From Lunatimonas salinarum (GTDB taxonomy: Bacteria > Bacteroidota > Bacteroidia > Cytophagales > Cyclobacteriaceae), in contig NZ_JACVCV010000005.1 of the NCBI RefSeq assembly GCF_017811155.1, positions 62,001 through 126,000 on the forward strand: a stretch of 64,000 nucleotides of DNA, read 5' to 3'. Under the pieces are notes generated by a model. That model saw only the letters and a program-made list of their open reading frames with translations. It was not told the origin of the DNA and did no database searches. The position numbers and the translations under genes are program-made. This document shows, one piece after another, positions 17,747-26,595 of the stretch. Every line of letters begins with the position of its first letter. Position 1 is the stretch's first letter.

Positions 17747-19246
17747 TTATTTCACCCCTTTCAATTTCATCATATCCCTATCCATTTTTTGGGGCAATCT
17801 AAAGACTTTTCCGCCCTTGGTGGAGAAGTATAGGCTTGATTCTGAAGGTTGCCTTCCGTGACCATCCGCCCAAAAAGCATAAAAATCAGCATGCGCATTA
17901 ATTGGCTTTCGGGCATAGGAATGGTTTTTTTCGCTTTGTGATGTGAGCACCTTTTCTTCCTTCCAAGTTTTACCTTTGTCTTTACTAATCCACATAACCA
18001 TCTCACCTCCTGTGTTGAACAATTGTGGACCTGGTAGGGTTGGTCCGATGATCCGCCAGGTACCATCCGCCTCCAAATAAATGGATCCCATATCATAATT
18101 GTTATCCGAGGAAGTTATTTCGCTAAAGATCCATGTCGAACCTGTCCAATACGCCAAATTCCAGGTTCTAGGATTATTGGACGGTCCGGCTTCATAGCCA
18201 CCACTTGTTACATATAGGATGGCAGGATATCCCTTTTCATCAAAGCTAACATCGTTGATATACACGTTCAAGCCCAAACTTGCATAATCCTTCACCAATG
18301 CGCTATTTTCAATGGCTGTAAGAGGCAGATTCATATTTTCCCCTTGGATATTTTGCCACGAATTGCCAAAATCGGTCGTTTCCAGATAATACAGATTGGT
18401 CCTGTAGTTGAGTCCGGAACCATTTTGGATATTCGGGTGGTGGTTGAAGGTTGTAGCTACCTTGCCGTTTTTGTAAAAACTGGTCTGGTAATGCCCTTCT
18501 TCTATAGTGGCTATATCCTTCCATTCAGACCAATGTTCTCCATCTGGGCTGGTCATGTAGCTGATAATCCGGCTTTGCTTTGACCCGTAGGCCAATTCCT
18601 TCTGTTCATAATGGGTAAAGAGCCCGAAAAAACCAGCTCCGGGCTGATAATACATTTGAACATACGAGAAATTGTCCATGGGGACTTTGGAGCCATTTTC
18701 AGTCTTAACCGCATTTATCGGTTTAAATTCGCTGATATCGTAAGGCTTGACACTCCGATGAATATACGACGGTCTCCAAACACCATGTGAGGTAGAGAAA
18801 AGCCAGATATACCCATCTTTGTCCATACTCATCACCGGATTGTCGTGGGCGTCGTTGGTTCTTTTATCCAGAACAGCCACCGGCCTGGCCACTTGCTTGG
18901 TCCGGTGATCGAAAAAGGAGACGGCATGGATCAAGCTTCCTTCCTCATTTACTCCTCCATAGCAGAAAAAAGTCTTGTTTACCTCAGGAGAATATATCGA
19001 AAAGGGGTAGTGGTTTGAAGGATATGTGCCCAAACCACCACTGTACTTGTATACATATTCATCCGATGAGGGCTGGTTGGCATACCATATCCCTTGGAAT
19101 CCTTCCAAAGGCTTATTTAGCAATACAGCCTCCGCGTACTGGGCATCCGGATGGACAGGGGTGTTTGATTGTTGGGCATAGCCTACAAAAAAGACCATGG
19201 GAAAAAGAACCGCAAGGGTGAATAATTTATTGGCATTTTTTTGCAT
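17747..19246 (-). CDS. BNR-4 repeat beta-propeller protein, candidate polysaccharide lyase
   Basis: A 499-residue exported protein (signal peptide ending GYAQQ) of the BNR_4 type, a seven-bladed propeller family that includes the PL24 and PL25 ulvan lyases. Typical blocks are GFQGIWYANQP, YSGGLGTYPSNHYPF, TNDAHDNPVMSMDKDG, YIWLFSTSHGVWRPSYIHRS and SYVQMYYQPGAGF. Two His twenty residues apart (His134 and His154), with Tyr199 and nearby Tyr195/Tyr200 and Arg226, are plausible active-site residues. As I recall, PL25 uses a comparable His/His/Tyr/Arg set. Its place just after SusD fits the role of an outer depolymerase. It might instead be a non-catalytic binding propeller or a sialidase-like hydrolase. 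Confidence 0.75.
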   Translation of the reverse strand: MQKNANKLFTLAVLFPMVFFVGYAQQSNTPVHPDAQYAEAVLLNKPLEGFQGIWYANQPSSDEYVYKYSGGLGTYPSNHYPFSIYSPEVNKTFFCYGGVNEEGSLIHAVSFFDHRTKQVARPVAVLDKRTNDAHDNPVMSMDKDGYIWLFSTSHGVWRPSYIHRSVKPYDISEFKPINAVKTENGSKVPMDNFSYVQMYYQPGAGFFGLFTHYEQKELAYGSKQSRIISYMTSPDGEHWSEWKDIATIEEGHYQTSFYKNGKVATTFNHHPNIQNGSGLNYRTNLYYLETTDFGNSWQNIQGENMNLPLTAIENSALVKDYASLGLNVYINDVSFDEKGYPAILYVTSGGYEAGPSNNPRTWNLAYWTGSTWIFSEITSSDNNYDMGSIYLEADGTWRIIGPTLPGPQLFNTGGEMVMWISKDKGKTWKEEKVLTSQSEKNHSYARKPINAHADFYAFWADGHGRQPSESSLYFSTKGGKVFRLPQKMDRDMMKLKGVK

Positions 19247-19358
19247 CTGTATTTAGTTTATTTTTCTGCAATAAAACAGGCGTAATCACTCGTCAAACGT
19301 TCAGCAGATTCTGTTTACATAAAACAAACGGTGAATCTGTTTTATAGGATATGAAGTA

Positions 19359-19403
19359 CGAAAACGGTTGATAGAAAAAAAGGGATTCTCCAAACCGTTT
19401 TCG
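19359..19403. repeat. Inverted repeat between the susD-like and BNR-4 genes
   Basis: CGAAAACGGTT (19359-19369) and AACCGTTTTCG (19393-19403) are perfect 11-bp inverted arms around 23 bases. In the minus-strand transcript the structure lies 25 bases past the susD stop. It could be an mRNA-stabilising hairpin or an attenuator between the uptake genes and the enzyme genes. Confidence 0.55.
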
Positions 19404-19428
19404 CCTTCCTTCATTAAATAACGTACTA

Positions 19429-20841
19429 CTATTCTTGAGCAGCCCACCAAAGTGGTTTGTTGTATATGGCTACTTCATTGATGTCCGTGGGAGTATTCGA
19501 GTTTCTGCTAAGTTCATCTGTGGGGTAAGGCAGCCTCAGAAATGTTCCCCGCTCGTTTTTCATCTCAGGAAACTGGGTCCTTCTCCAATCATTGAAAGCT
19601 TCTAAGGGCAAAAACATCCAAAAAGAAATGTATTTTTGACCTACTATATCCTCCAACCGAAAATCAGCAATTCCTTTGTCTACGGCAGGGAGTGCCATAT
19701 ATTCAGCAATTTCGTCTTCATTGAAATGCTCCTTTTCCAAGGCTGCCCTTACACCTGCCAAATAGGCGTCATAGGCCTCACTTCTTCTATTTAGCCGTAA
19801 CAACGCCTCTGACTCAATGAATTTCAACTCATCGTACATGAGTAACGGCTGAGGCGCATGATCAGTAAGAACATTTGCAGTAGAAGGAGCTGAATACAGG
19901 ACATGGTTTGGGTCTGCCACTGTCTGACCGCTTACACCACCAATTATTTCACCGTCGATTTTTGAAAACCACTTGTCAGACCTAGGATCGGCTGATAAAC
20001 TTCCAGAAAACATTTCCATCACTTCTAAAATGGTGGTACTTATTCCAAAAATTTGCTGAGGTTTTTGAATTCCGGTCCATGGGTTATCGAAAGCAGTTCC
20101 TTGCTGGTATCCCGAAAACACAAAGGCTTCGTCGGAATTTGAAAACGAATTTGCGATCGCCTCGAGTGCAGCAATTGCAGATCCTTCGGGATCTCTTAGG
20201 CTAAGTCTGTTGTGTAGCCGGGCTTTCAAGCCATAAGCCGTTTTAATCCACATAGATTTGTCTCCCGAAAAAATCAGGTCCAAATTTCCTGGATTATCAA
20301 CCGACTCCCGTTCTAGGTTTGTGATCGCCCTGTCCAAGAGTCCGAACAATTCATTGTAGACGGTTTCCTGAGAATCAAATTTCGGATTTCGGATTGCACT
20401 TCCCTTCAGAGCCTCGGTCATGGGAATATCGCCATACACATCCGTTAATTGACTAAAAATATAGGCGGTCAATACCTGACCAATCCCAAGGTAAGTATAA
20501 AACCCGTCCTGTTCAGCCCTTTCAATCATTGCCTGTAGGTCATTCAAAGCCAAATAGGAATTTTCCCAAAGGCTTGAGGCGATAAAGAATGGGTCGATAA
20601 CATTGTTTACACTGACATTGCTGGTGTGCTCCACAATAAAGGATACCTGATTCATTGTAAAATTTCCCCCAACCCCATAAACGGCCCCCATGGTGGCCTG
20701 AGGCAATAGAAGGTCCACCGATACGTTGACGGGGGCATTGGGGTTGGTATCTATTTGGTTTAAAATCTCATCCGAACAGGAAGACAAAATGCCAATCATT
20801 CCGATCAAAAGAACTATTCGTTGCATATTTTTAAATTTCAT
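19429..20841 (-). CDS. SusD/RagB family glycan-binding lipoprotein
   Basis: The surface lipoprotein partner of the SusC channel; it closes over the channel like a lid and binds glycan. 470 residues from the chosen start at 20841. An earlier in-frame Met would overlap susC and lacks a signal. From this start the lipobox is LSSC (GILSSCSDE). SusD features include NPNAPVNVSVDLLLPQA, the TPR-like QVLTAYIFSQLTDVYGDIPMTEAL with the conserved DVYGDIP, and YDELKFIESEALLRL near the C terminus. The susC stop lies 19 bases upstream, so the pair is coupled as is usual. Confidence 0.95.
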   Translation of the reverse strand: MKFKNMQRIVLLIGMIGILSSCSDEILNQIDTNPNAPVNVSVDLLLPQATMGAVYGVGGNFTMNQVSFIVEHTSNVSVNNVIDPFFIASSLWENSYLALNDLQAMIERAEQDGFYTYLGIGQVLTAYIFSQLTDVYGDIPMTEALKGSAIRNPKFDSQETVYNELFGLLDRAITNLERESVDNPGNLDLIFSGDKSMWIKTAYGLKARLHNRLSLRDPEGSAIAALEAIANSFSNSDEAFVFSGYQQGTAFDNPWTGIQKPQQIFGISTTILEVMEMFSGSLSADPRSDKWFSKIDGEIIGGVSGQTVADPNHVLYSAPSTANVLTDHAPQPLLMYDELKFIESEALLRLNRRSEAYDAYLAGVRAALEKEHFNEDEIAEYMALPAVDKGIADFRLEDIVGQKYISFWMFLPLEAFNDWRRTQFPEMKNERGTFLRLPYPTDELSRNSNTPTDINEVAIYNKPLWWAAQE

Positions 20842-20860
20842 GACTAACCTATTTAAATTT

Positions 20861-23800
20861 TCAGAAGGAAACGACAATGCCGGCACCATAACTCGCTATC
20901 TGTGGAAAAACAAGGTATTCTTCCCCTTGTAGATTTCCACCTCCTGAGTTAAGCTCAGGGTCGAAGTTAGGCAGTGCCGCATTTAACCAAAGATTCCGTC
21001 CTGTCAAATACACATTGGCTCGTTGAACCTTTAATCGTTCTAGCAACTCACTGGGGATATCACATGAGAGTCGCACCTCCCTCAGTCTAACGAATGACGC
21101 ATCATACACATTCGATTCGATAATTTGATCAAGTACATTCCGGTACAAAAACTCACCTGGCTTAATAACAATGTCATTTGTTCCTTCGACTACGAGTGTC
21201 CCATCATTTTGATAAAATCCCTTAACACCCTCGAAAACCAAATCCTCTTCCCGATTACCGGTTTCGGCTAAACTCCCGTATAACTTACCCAATCGATTGC
21301 TGCCGGATGCGATTTTACCGCCCTGCCTCCAGTCTACCTGCACGTCCAAACTCAGAAACTTATAGGTAAACTTGTTAATGAAGCCAAATTCAAAGTCTGG
21401 AATTACTCTCCCCAGATAATTAATTTGTTGGCTCGACCTAAGTGGCATGCCATATTGTGGATTTGGATTACCATTGGGAAGCGTCTGTCTGGAATCTACC
21501 ACAATCTGATTTGTCTGTGGATCTCTTGCGAATGCGGAACCTAACATCGTTGGGTAGGATTGGCCTTCTTCAGCAACTATATTCACTCTGAATCCTCCGA
21601 GATTCAGTCTTTCAATGCCTTCCGCAAGCCGGTCAACCGTATTTTCGTAGGCAGTAAAATTTGTGAGAATATTCCACCTGAAATCCCCTGCGATAATCGG
21701 GGTCAAATCCAAAATAAACTCGTGCCCCCTAACCGACATTTGGCCTGCATTTCTCAATTCCGAGCTGAATCCTGTAGAAACGGCTACTGGGACACGGAAT
21801 ATCTGTCCTTGAGAGAGCGAACGGTAGTAGGTGTAATCGATGCCAATCCTTCGATTGAAAAATCTCATATCAATCCCAAATTCGGTTGTTCTGGTGTTTT
21901 CAGGAACGATATCCAAACTCGTTAACGCAGGATCCCTCCTAAATGCCGTGATTCCCTCAAACGGAAACACAAAAGCTCCTGCCCCAACGGCATTGTTAAC
22001 CTGTCCCCTCAAAAAGACATTGTCCGATACATATAATGGTCCAGCTTGTCCTACTTCAGCAACGCTCACCCGCACCTTTCCAAAATCAAGGATGCCGGAG
22101 TCAGCCCCCAGTAACTCGCTGAACGCAAACCCTAATCCCACAGATGGATACAAAAAGGATCGATTACCGGCCGGCATATTGGATACCACATCATTTCGCA
22201 ACGATGCATTCAAAAAAAGTAAATCCTTCCAATCTAACGCAAGATTGGTATAAAACCCCGCCACTCTTGATCGGTTAATCCCTTCACTTGGAAACTGGGT
22301 TGCTGTATTTGATAAATGATGAAACCCTCCTATCGTAAAGTCGTTGCCCGTGACAGAAAGACTTCTGCTGTAGAAATCAAATAGTTCGTTCCCCGCCATA
22401 AAGTTCAGTCGAAAGTCTTCGCCAAAACTTTTATCTATAATCATGTTAAATGTGGAATTAAATTGACGCTGAAAGAATGTCCCCTCTACGATTCGACCAC
22501 CTCTAGGCGGTACGGTCCTGCCTCCCGTGGCACCGGAACCAAGAGAAAGTACTTCCTTTGACTGGGTATTAAAATAGTCCATTCCCACCCGATAATTGAA
22601 TGTAAGCCAATCCGTTGGCTTATAATCAAGCAGTACATTTCCGAATGTTCGGTAGGTAAGTCTGTTATTACTGTTGTTTCGAATTGACCAATAAATATTG
22701 TCATGGCCTCCTCGGAAATTGATTTGTTGATATGGGTTGCTTGGAGTGGCGATAGGTTTATTTTTGAGATCATAACTTACCGGCGCAAAAAACGACGCAT
22801 AAAACAAACTGCTATTTCCGGCACCATCCACGATTCTGTCATCCTCGGACGATGAAAAATTCACCGACGTGCTTACCCGAACCTTTGAATGCAGGGCGTA
22901 GTCTGTCGCAAACTTCAAATTATACCGCTTGAATCCTGAATTTTCAATGGTTCCCTTTTGGTCAGTATAGGAAGCCCCGATTTGGAAATTTCCCTTTTCA
23001 AATCGGTTTGCCACTTCCACATTTGCATTGTACGTACCTCCTGGCCTAAAAAAATTCCGCATATTATCGTAAACAGCTGCTTGTTCAAGCTCCCCCAATT
23101 GATTGGTATATTGTCCCATTTCCTGGATTCGTGGTCCCCAAGAAAACGTGCTAAACGGCCTAAATTCACCTTGTTCCCCTTGGGCATATTGGGTCTGCAG
23201 CTCCGGATACCGCGTTACAACATCGACGTTATACCCATTATCTATAGTAACTGTCGGTTTGCCGAGCTGAGAGTCCTTCCCTCTTTTGGTAGTTATAACC
23301 ACTACACCATTTGATGCTCTGATACCATACAAAGCCGCTGCATTTGGGCCTTTTAAGACATTCAACGATTCGATATCGTTGGGGTTTAAATCGATTGGCC
23401 TACCACTAATCGGTAGTCCATCCACCACGTATAACGGCTCGTTATTACCTGTGATAGAACGGCTTCCTCTGATATTCACTATGGGTGAACTACCTGGAGC
23501 GCCACTGGTTTGACGTACAGTAACACCGGCTACTTTGCCCTGCAATCCGTTTAATAGATTGGGATTATTCACCTTTGCCAATTCCTTGCCTTCCAATTTC
23601 TGGACAGAATAGCTCAGCGCCTTTTCCTGGCGCTCGATCCCAAAAGCAGTCACCACCACCTCATCCAAAGACTCTGAATCTTGAACCAATACGATCGTAT
23701 AGTTCGACTGCGTTCCTATTTGCCTGGTTTGAGAAACATAGCCGATGTAGGATATGACGATTGTTTGCCCCTCTTCTACTGCAAGTGAAAAATTTCCATC

Positions 23801-24295
23801 TATGTCGGTCACTGTTCCCGAGGATGTTCCACGAACGGATATGGTAGCACCCGGAAGGGGCTCGTTATTCTCATCGGTGACTTTGCCCATAATGGTAATA
23901 GGGTCATCCGCTTCCACAACTACTTCACTCCTTTCATCCCTGAGCACATCAATGCTGTGATTGTATTGCCGAAAAGAAAGTTCCCCCTGTCTGGCAGCTT
24001 GTTTAAGGAATCCCTCCAGCGTACCTTCTTTTTCTGAAAACGACAATGGAATCATTCGATCGATGATCCGGCTGTCGTAACTAAACTTAAAGGGTGTTTG
24101 GCGCTGAACTTCACGGAAGAACTGACCTACCGTGAGCCCTTCACTGGATAAACGCACATTTACTTCTTCAATGCTTTTGTACTGCCCGTTGGCATTCACT
24201 GCTAGACCTAAGTTTAGGAAAAGTAACTGTATGGTAAAGCCATATAGGAAGTATCTGGACAACATATAAATTGCCTTAAGTAATTTATTTTTCAT
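20861..24295 (-). CDS. SusC/RagA family TonB-dependent receptor with STN signalling domain
   Basis: A 1144-residue outer-membrane importer of oligosaccharides, energised by TonB. Domains in order: signal peptide (to about 37), STN domain (about 45-120, from SIEEVNVRLSSEGLTVGQFF), carboxypeptidase-like beta-sandwich (about 134-205, MGKVTDENNEPLPGATI), TonB box and plug (about 210-330, DEVVVTAFG, LQGKVAGVTV and the SusC signature NIRGSRSITGNNEPLYVVDG), then the barrel ending GAGIVVSF. The STN domain is the part that contacts a FecR-type anti-sigma factor, and such a gene lies just upstream. Substrate binding should thus induce the locus (established for the family, inferred here). Confidence 0.97.
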   Translation of the reverse strand: MKNKLLKAIYMLSRYFLYGFTIQLLFLNLGLAVNANGQYKSIEEVNVRLSSEGLTVGQFFREVQRQTPFKFSYDSRIIDRMIPLSFSEKEGTLEGFLKQAARQGELSFRQYNHSIDVLRDERSEVVVEADDPITIMGKVTDENNEPLPGATISVRGTSSGTVTDIDGNFSLAVEEGQTIVISYIGYVSQTRQIGTQSNYTIVLVQDSESLDEVVVTAFGIERQEKALSYSVQKLEGKELAKVNNPNLLNGLQGKVAGVTVRQTSGAPGSSPIVNIRGSRSITGNNEPLYVVDGLPISGRPIDLNPNDIESLNVLKGPNAAALYGIRASNGVVVITTKRGKDSQLGKPTVTIDNGYNVDVVTRYPELQTQYAQGEQGEFRPFSTFSWGPRIQEMGQYTNQLGELEQAAVYDNMRNFFRPGGTYNANVEVANRFEKGNFQIGASYTDQKGTIENSGFKRYNLKFATDYALHSKVRVSTSVNFSSSEDDRIVDGAGNSSLFYASFFAPVSYDLKNKPIATPSNPYQQINFRGGHDNIYWSIRNNSNNRLTYRTFGNVLLDYKPTDWLTFNYRVGMDYFNTQSKEVLSLGSGATGGRTVPPRGGRIVEGTFFQRQFNSTFNMIIDKSFGEDFRLNFMAGNELFDFYSRSLSVTGNDFTIGGFHHLSNTATQFPSEGINRSRVAGFYTNLALDWKDLLFLNASLRNDVVSNMPAGNRSFLYPSVGLGFAFSELLGADSGILDFGKVRVSVAEVGQAGPLYVSDNVFLRGQVNNAVGAGAFVFPFEGITAFRRDPALTSLDIVPENTRTTEFGIDMRFFNRRIGIDYTYYRSLSQGQIFRVPVAVSTGFSSELRNAGQMSVRGHEFILDLTPIIAGDFRWNILTNFTAYENTVDRLAEGIERLNLGGFRVNIVAEEGQSYPTMLGSAFARDPQTNQIVVDSRQTLPNGNPNPQYGMPLRSSQQINYLGRVIPDFEFGFINKFTYKFLSLDVQVDWRQGGKIASGSNRLGKLYGSLAETGNREEDLVFEGVKGFYQNDGTLVVEGTNDIVIKPGEFLYRNVLDQIIESNVYDASFVRLREVRLSCDIPSELLERLKVQRANVYLTGRNLWLNAALPNFDPELNSGGGNLQGEEYLVFPQIASYGAGIVVSF

Positions 24296-24446
24296 AATTT
24301 TAAAGGTTTATTGAATAAATCGTTCAGTAATCCTGATCTCAGGTTGTGTCATTCCCCAATGCGTATAACCGGTAGATCAGTCACAAGCCGGCCGGAATTC
24401 ATTCCGGTCGGTTTTTAATTAAGGCCCATTTGGTTGCTTCATCATG

Positions 24447-25493
24447 TCAAAATTTAAATTTCACTTGCTTACCTTCCATCGTGTACTTAAATCGCTGCGT
24501 GTAAGAAAGGCTGTTTAATACATCTTCCAATGTTTGATCTTTATACGCCGCACTGAATTTCCAGCGTATTTCTTCGCCATTTTCTACTTTTATGTGTACT
24601 CCGTACCAATCCTCCAGTCGTCTTACCACGGTGAAAAGAGACGCATCTGTAAATACTAAATTTCCATCTTTCCAAGCCGTCACTTGGCCTATGTCAAACG
24701 ACCGAATCTGCTGCGAATGGTCCTCGGTCGAATAGCTAAGTTGCTTTCCAGGATCAAGAAGTACCCCATTATCAGAAGAAGAGGATACTTTCACCTTTCC
24801 GGTTAGTAGGGAAATACGGATCTTACCTTCCTCCCTGGTATTAATATTAAAAGACGTACCCAGGGCGGTGGTGGAGAGTCCGTTGGTTTCGACGATAAAT
24901 GGCCGCAAACTGTCTTCCGCCACCTCAAAATATGCCTCACCGATCAACGTGATTCGCCGTTCCAGTGAATCAAATGTTTCGGGAAACGCTACTTCCGTAG
25001 CCGCATTCATCCAAACTTTAGACCCATCCCTAAGCGTAAGCTGTAACTTTTCACCGGGCAACGTAGCCTTCTTCAACCAAGTAACAGATATTGCTTCTGT
25101 CTCAGCGGGGACAGGAGTAATACCCGGGCTTAGCAGCCAACCCAACCCAAGCCCTATGGCTAGTATGGCGGCTATCCGGTAAAACTGACTTACTTGAAAG
25201 TAACCGATCCGCTTAATGGAAAGCGGCAGTTGACTCGGCTTTTGATCTGATTCCTTGAATTCCTTCTGAGGTGCTTTAAGCAGCTTATTCAGGATTTCCT
25301 CCCTCGTTCCATCAACAGACCTGATTTCCTCGTATTGCATACGCAGCAAAAATTCCCGGGCCAATTTTATGGTAGGAAGGTGGTCTGGATTGGCTTGAAT
25401 CCACTTTGCCCAGTAGTCATCCAATTGACTAGTGGGACGTTTCACCCACAGGACAAATTCCGGATTAGTCAAAAAGTCTTGAATTGATTGCAT
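24447..25493 (-). CDS. FecR-type anti-sigma factor
   Basis: An inner-membrane anti-sigma factor of 348 residues. The N-terminal cytoplasmic part (1-105) should hold the sigma factor, one membrane helix is at about 106-123 (RIAAILAIGLGLGWLLS), and the periplasmic FecR domain (about 141-245) has PGEKLQLTLRDGSKVWMNAATEVAFP. The C-terminal DUF4974-like domain (about 275-348) holds DASLFTVVRRLEDWYGV and YKDQTLEDVLNSLSYT. It sits between the sigma-factor gene and susC, the standard trans-envelope relay in Bacteroidota: the STN domain of SusC touches FecR, which releases the sigma factor. Confidence 0.95.
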   Translation of the reverse strand: MQSIQDFLTNPEFVLWVKRPTSQLDDYWAKWIQANPDHLPTIKLAREFLLRMQYEEIRSVDGTREEILNKLLKAPQKEFKESDQKPSQLPLSIKRIGYFQVSQFYRIAAILAIGLGLGWLLSPGITPVPAETEAISVTWLKKATLPGEKLQLTLRDGSKVWMNAATEVAFPETFDSLERRITLIGEAYFEVAEDSLRPFIVETNGLSTTALGTSFNINTREEGKIRISLLTGKVKVSSSSDNGVLLDPGKQLSYSTEDHSQQIRSFDIGQVTAWKDGNLVFTDASLFTVVRRLEDWYGVHIKVENGEEIRWKFSAAYKDQTLEDVLNSLSYTQRFKYTMEGKQVKFKF

Positions 25494-25578
25494 ACTGCTG
25501 TAAGATATTTGGAGTAAATGCAGCAGCCCCCGAAAAAAACACCCTCTAACTAAAAAAAAAAGTGTAATTTTTTTCTAT

Positions 25579-26220
25579 CTATTTGATAATCAGTAATAAA
25601 AATAAAATAAACGATGTAAGCGAATCACGCAAAAAATTCAATGCCTTGTAAAGTAGGTTTCTGGTGGCCTTTAGGCTTTCAAGACCCATAATTTCCTGAG
25701 TTTGTTCGTAGGTCAATCCCTCATAGAAAAAATAATAGATGATTTCCTTCTTGCGGGGGCTCAACTGTCCAATGGCACGGTTTAGCTTTTCGGATTGTTC
25801 CCTGCCTATCTGCTGATCGATCAACAACTGCTCCGGCGAAAGTGAAAAATCAAAATTGGTGTTGGTGTCTATGGACAGCCTGCGGCTTTCCCACCGGGAC
25901 GAAGCCCTGTACAGCTTACGCTTCAAACAGGCAAACAGGTAAAACTTGATAGAATCCGTAGGGCCAACTTTAGATCGCAATTCCTTTAAGTCATAAAAAA
26001 CTTCCTGAATCCCGTCCTTTACCATGGCGTGATCACCAGCAACCCGAACTCCATAGGCATACAGCGAATCAAAATATTTTTCGTAAATCTCTACAAAGGC
26101 CGCATCACTCCCCTTTCGATAGGCTTCCCAGAGGCACATTTCCGATGAACCGATGCCCTCCTTAGCGGAGCCAAACTCTACTTCCTTTGGAAAACGATGA
26201 GTTGGATTCTGTTTAGGCAT
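25579..26220 (-). CDS. ECF RNA polymerase sigma factor (FecI/PUL type)
   Basis: A 213-residue sigma-70 family ECF factor. Region 2 is around residues 30-100 (DAAFVEIYEKYFDSLYAYG, DGIQEVFYDLKE, FYLFACLKRKLYR) and region 4 around 140-195 (LNRAIGQLSPRKKEIIYYFFYEGLTYEQTQEIMGL). A hydrophobic C-terminal tail (LTSFILFLLLIIK) is unusual and could contact the membrane or the anti-sigma factor. It is the first gene of the locus, separated from the FecR gene by 85 bases, and likely drives susC and the genes beyond. Confidence 0.95.
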   Translation of the reverse strand: MPKQNPTHRFPKEVEFGSAKEGIGSSEMCLWEAYRKGSDAAFVEIYEKYFDSLYAYGVRVAGDHAMVKDGIQEVFYDLKELRSKVGPTDSIKFYLFACLKRKLYRASSRWESRRLSIDTNTNFDFSLSPEQLLIDQQIGREQSEKLNRAIGQLSPRKKEIIYYFFYEGLTYEQTQEIMGLESLKATRNLLYKALNFLRDSLTSFILFLLLIIK

Positions 26221-26595
26221 TTTGGGCTAACTATTACTTTCATTCAATAATTGGCCAAGTTTACAAAAATTTAAAATGTTTCTACCAAATCCTACCAAAA
26301 AAGGCTTGATGAAAAATTCGCTTGGATAGCCGTAAAATACACCTAAAGCCTCGCCGATGCCCTACCGGCAGCAAGCCGCTAGGCTGTTAGGCATAAACTT
26401 CCCACGAAATTTATCGCTTCAAAACTGAAAACCAGTGTTTGTTAACAAACACTTTTTACTATTTTTATAAAAATTCAGGTTGCTGGATTACAATCTTGAT
26501 CGCATTAAATCAATCGTTTGAGGCGTTTTCGGCAAGAGCTGCTGAGCGACTTCAATCGGCAAGAATAGGATACTTGAAATTCGAACGTCTATAAA
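26221..26595. promoter_or_regulatory. Divergent control region between the sigma factor and CocE-like genes
   Basis: 375 non-coding bases between two divergent genes. It holds an imperfect stem-loop at 26342-26391 (CCTAAAGCCT against AGGCTGTTAGG with one bulge) and a perfect 20-bp palindrome at 26434-26453. No complete TTTG/TAnnTTTG promoter pair was seen on either strand. Confidence 0.5.
26434..26453. repeat. Perfect 20-bp palindrome
   Basis: AGTGTTTGTT immediately followed by its exact complement AACAAACACT, then TTTTTA. There is no gene end next to it, so it looks more like an operator for a dimeric regulator than a terminator. Confidence 0.55.
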
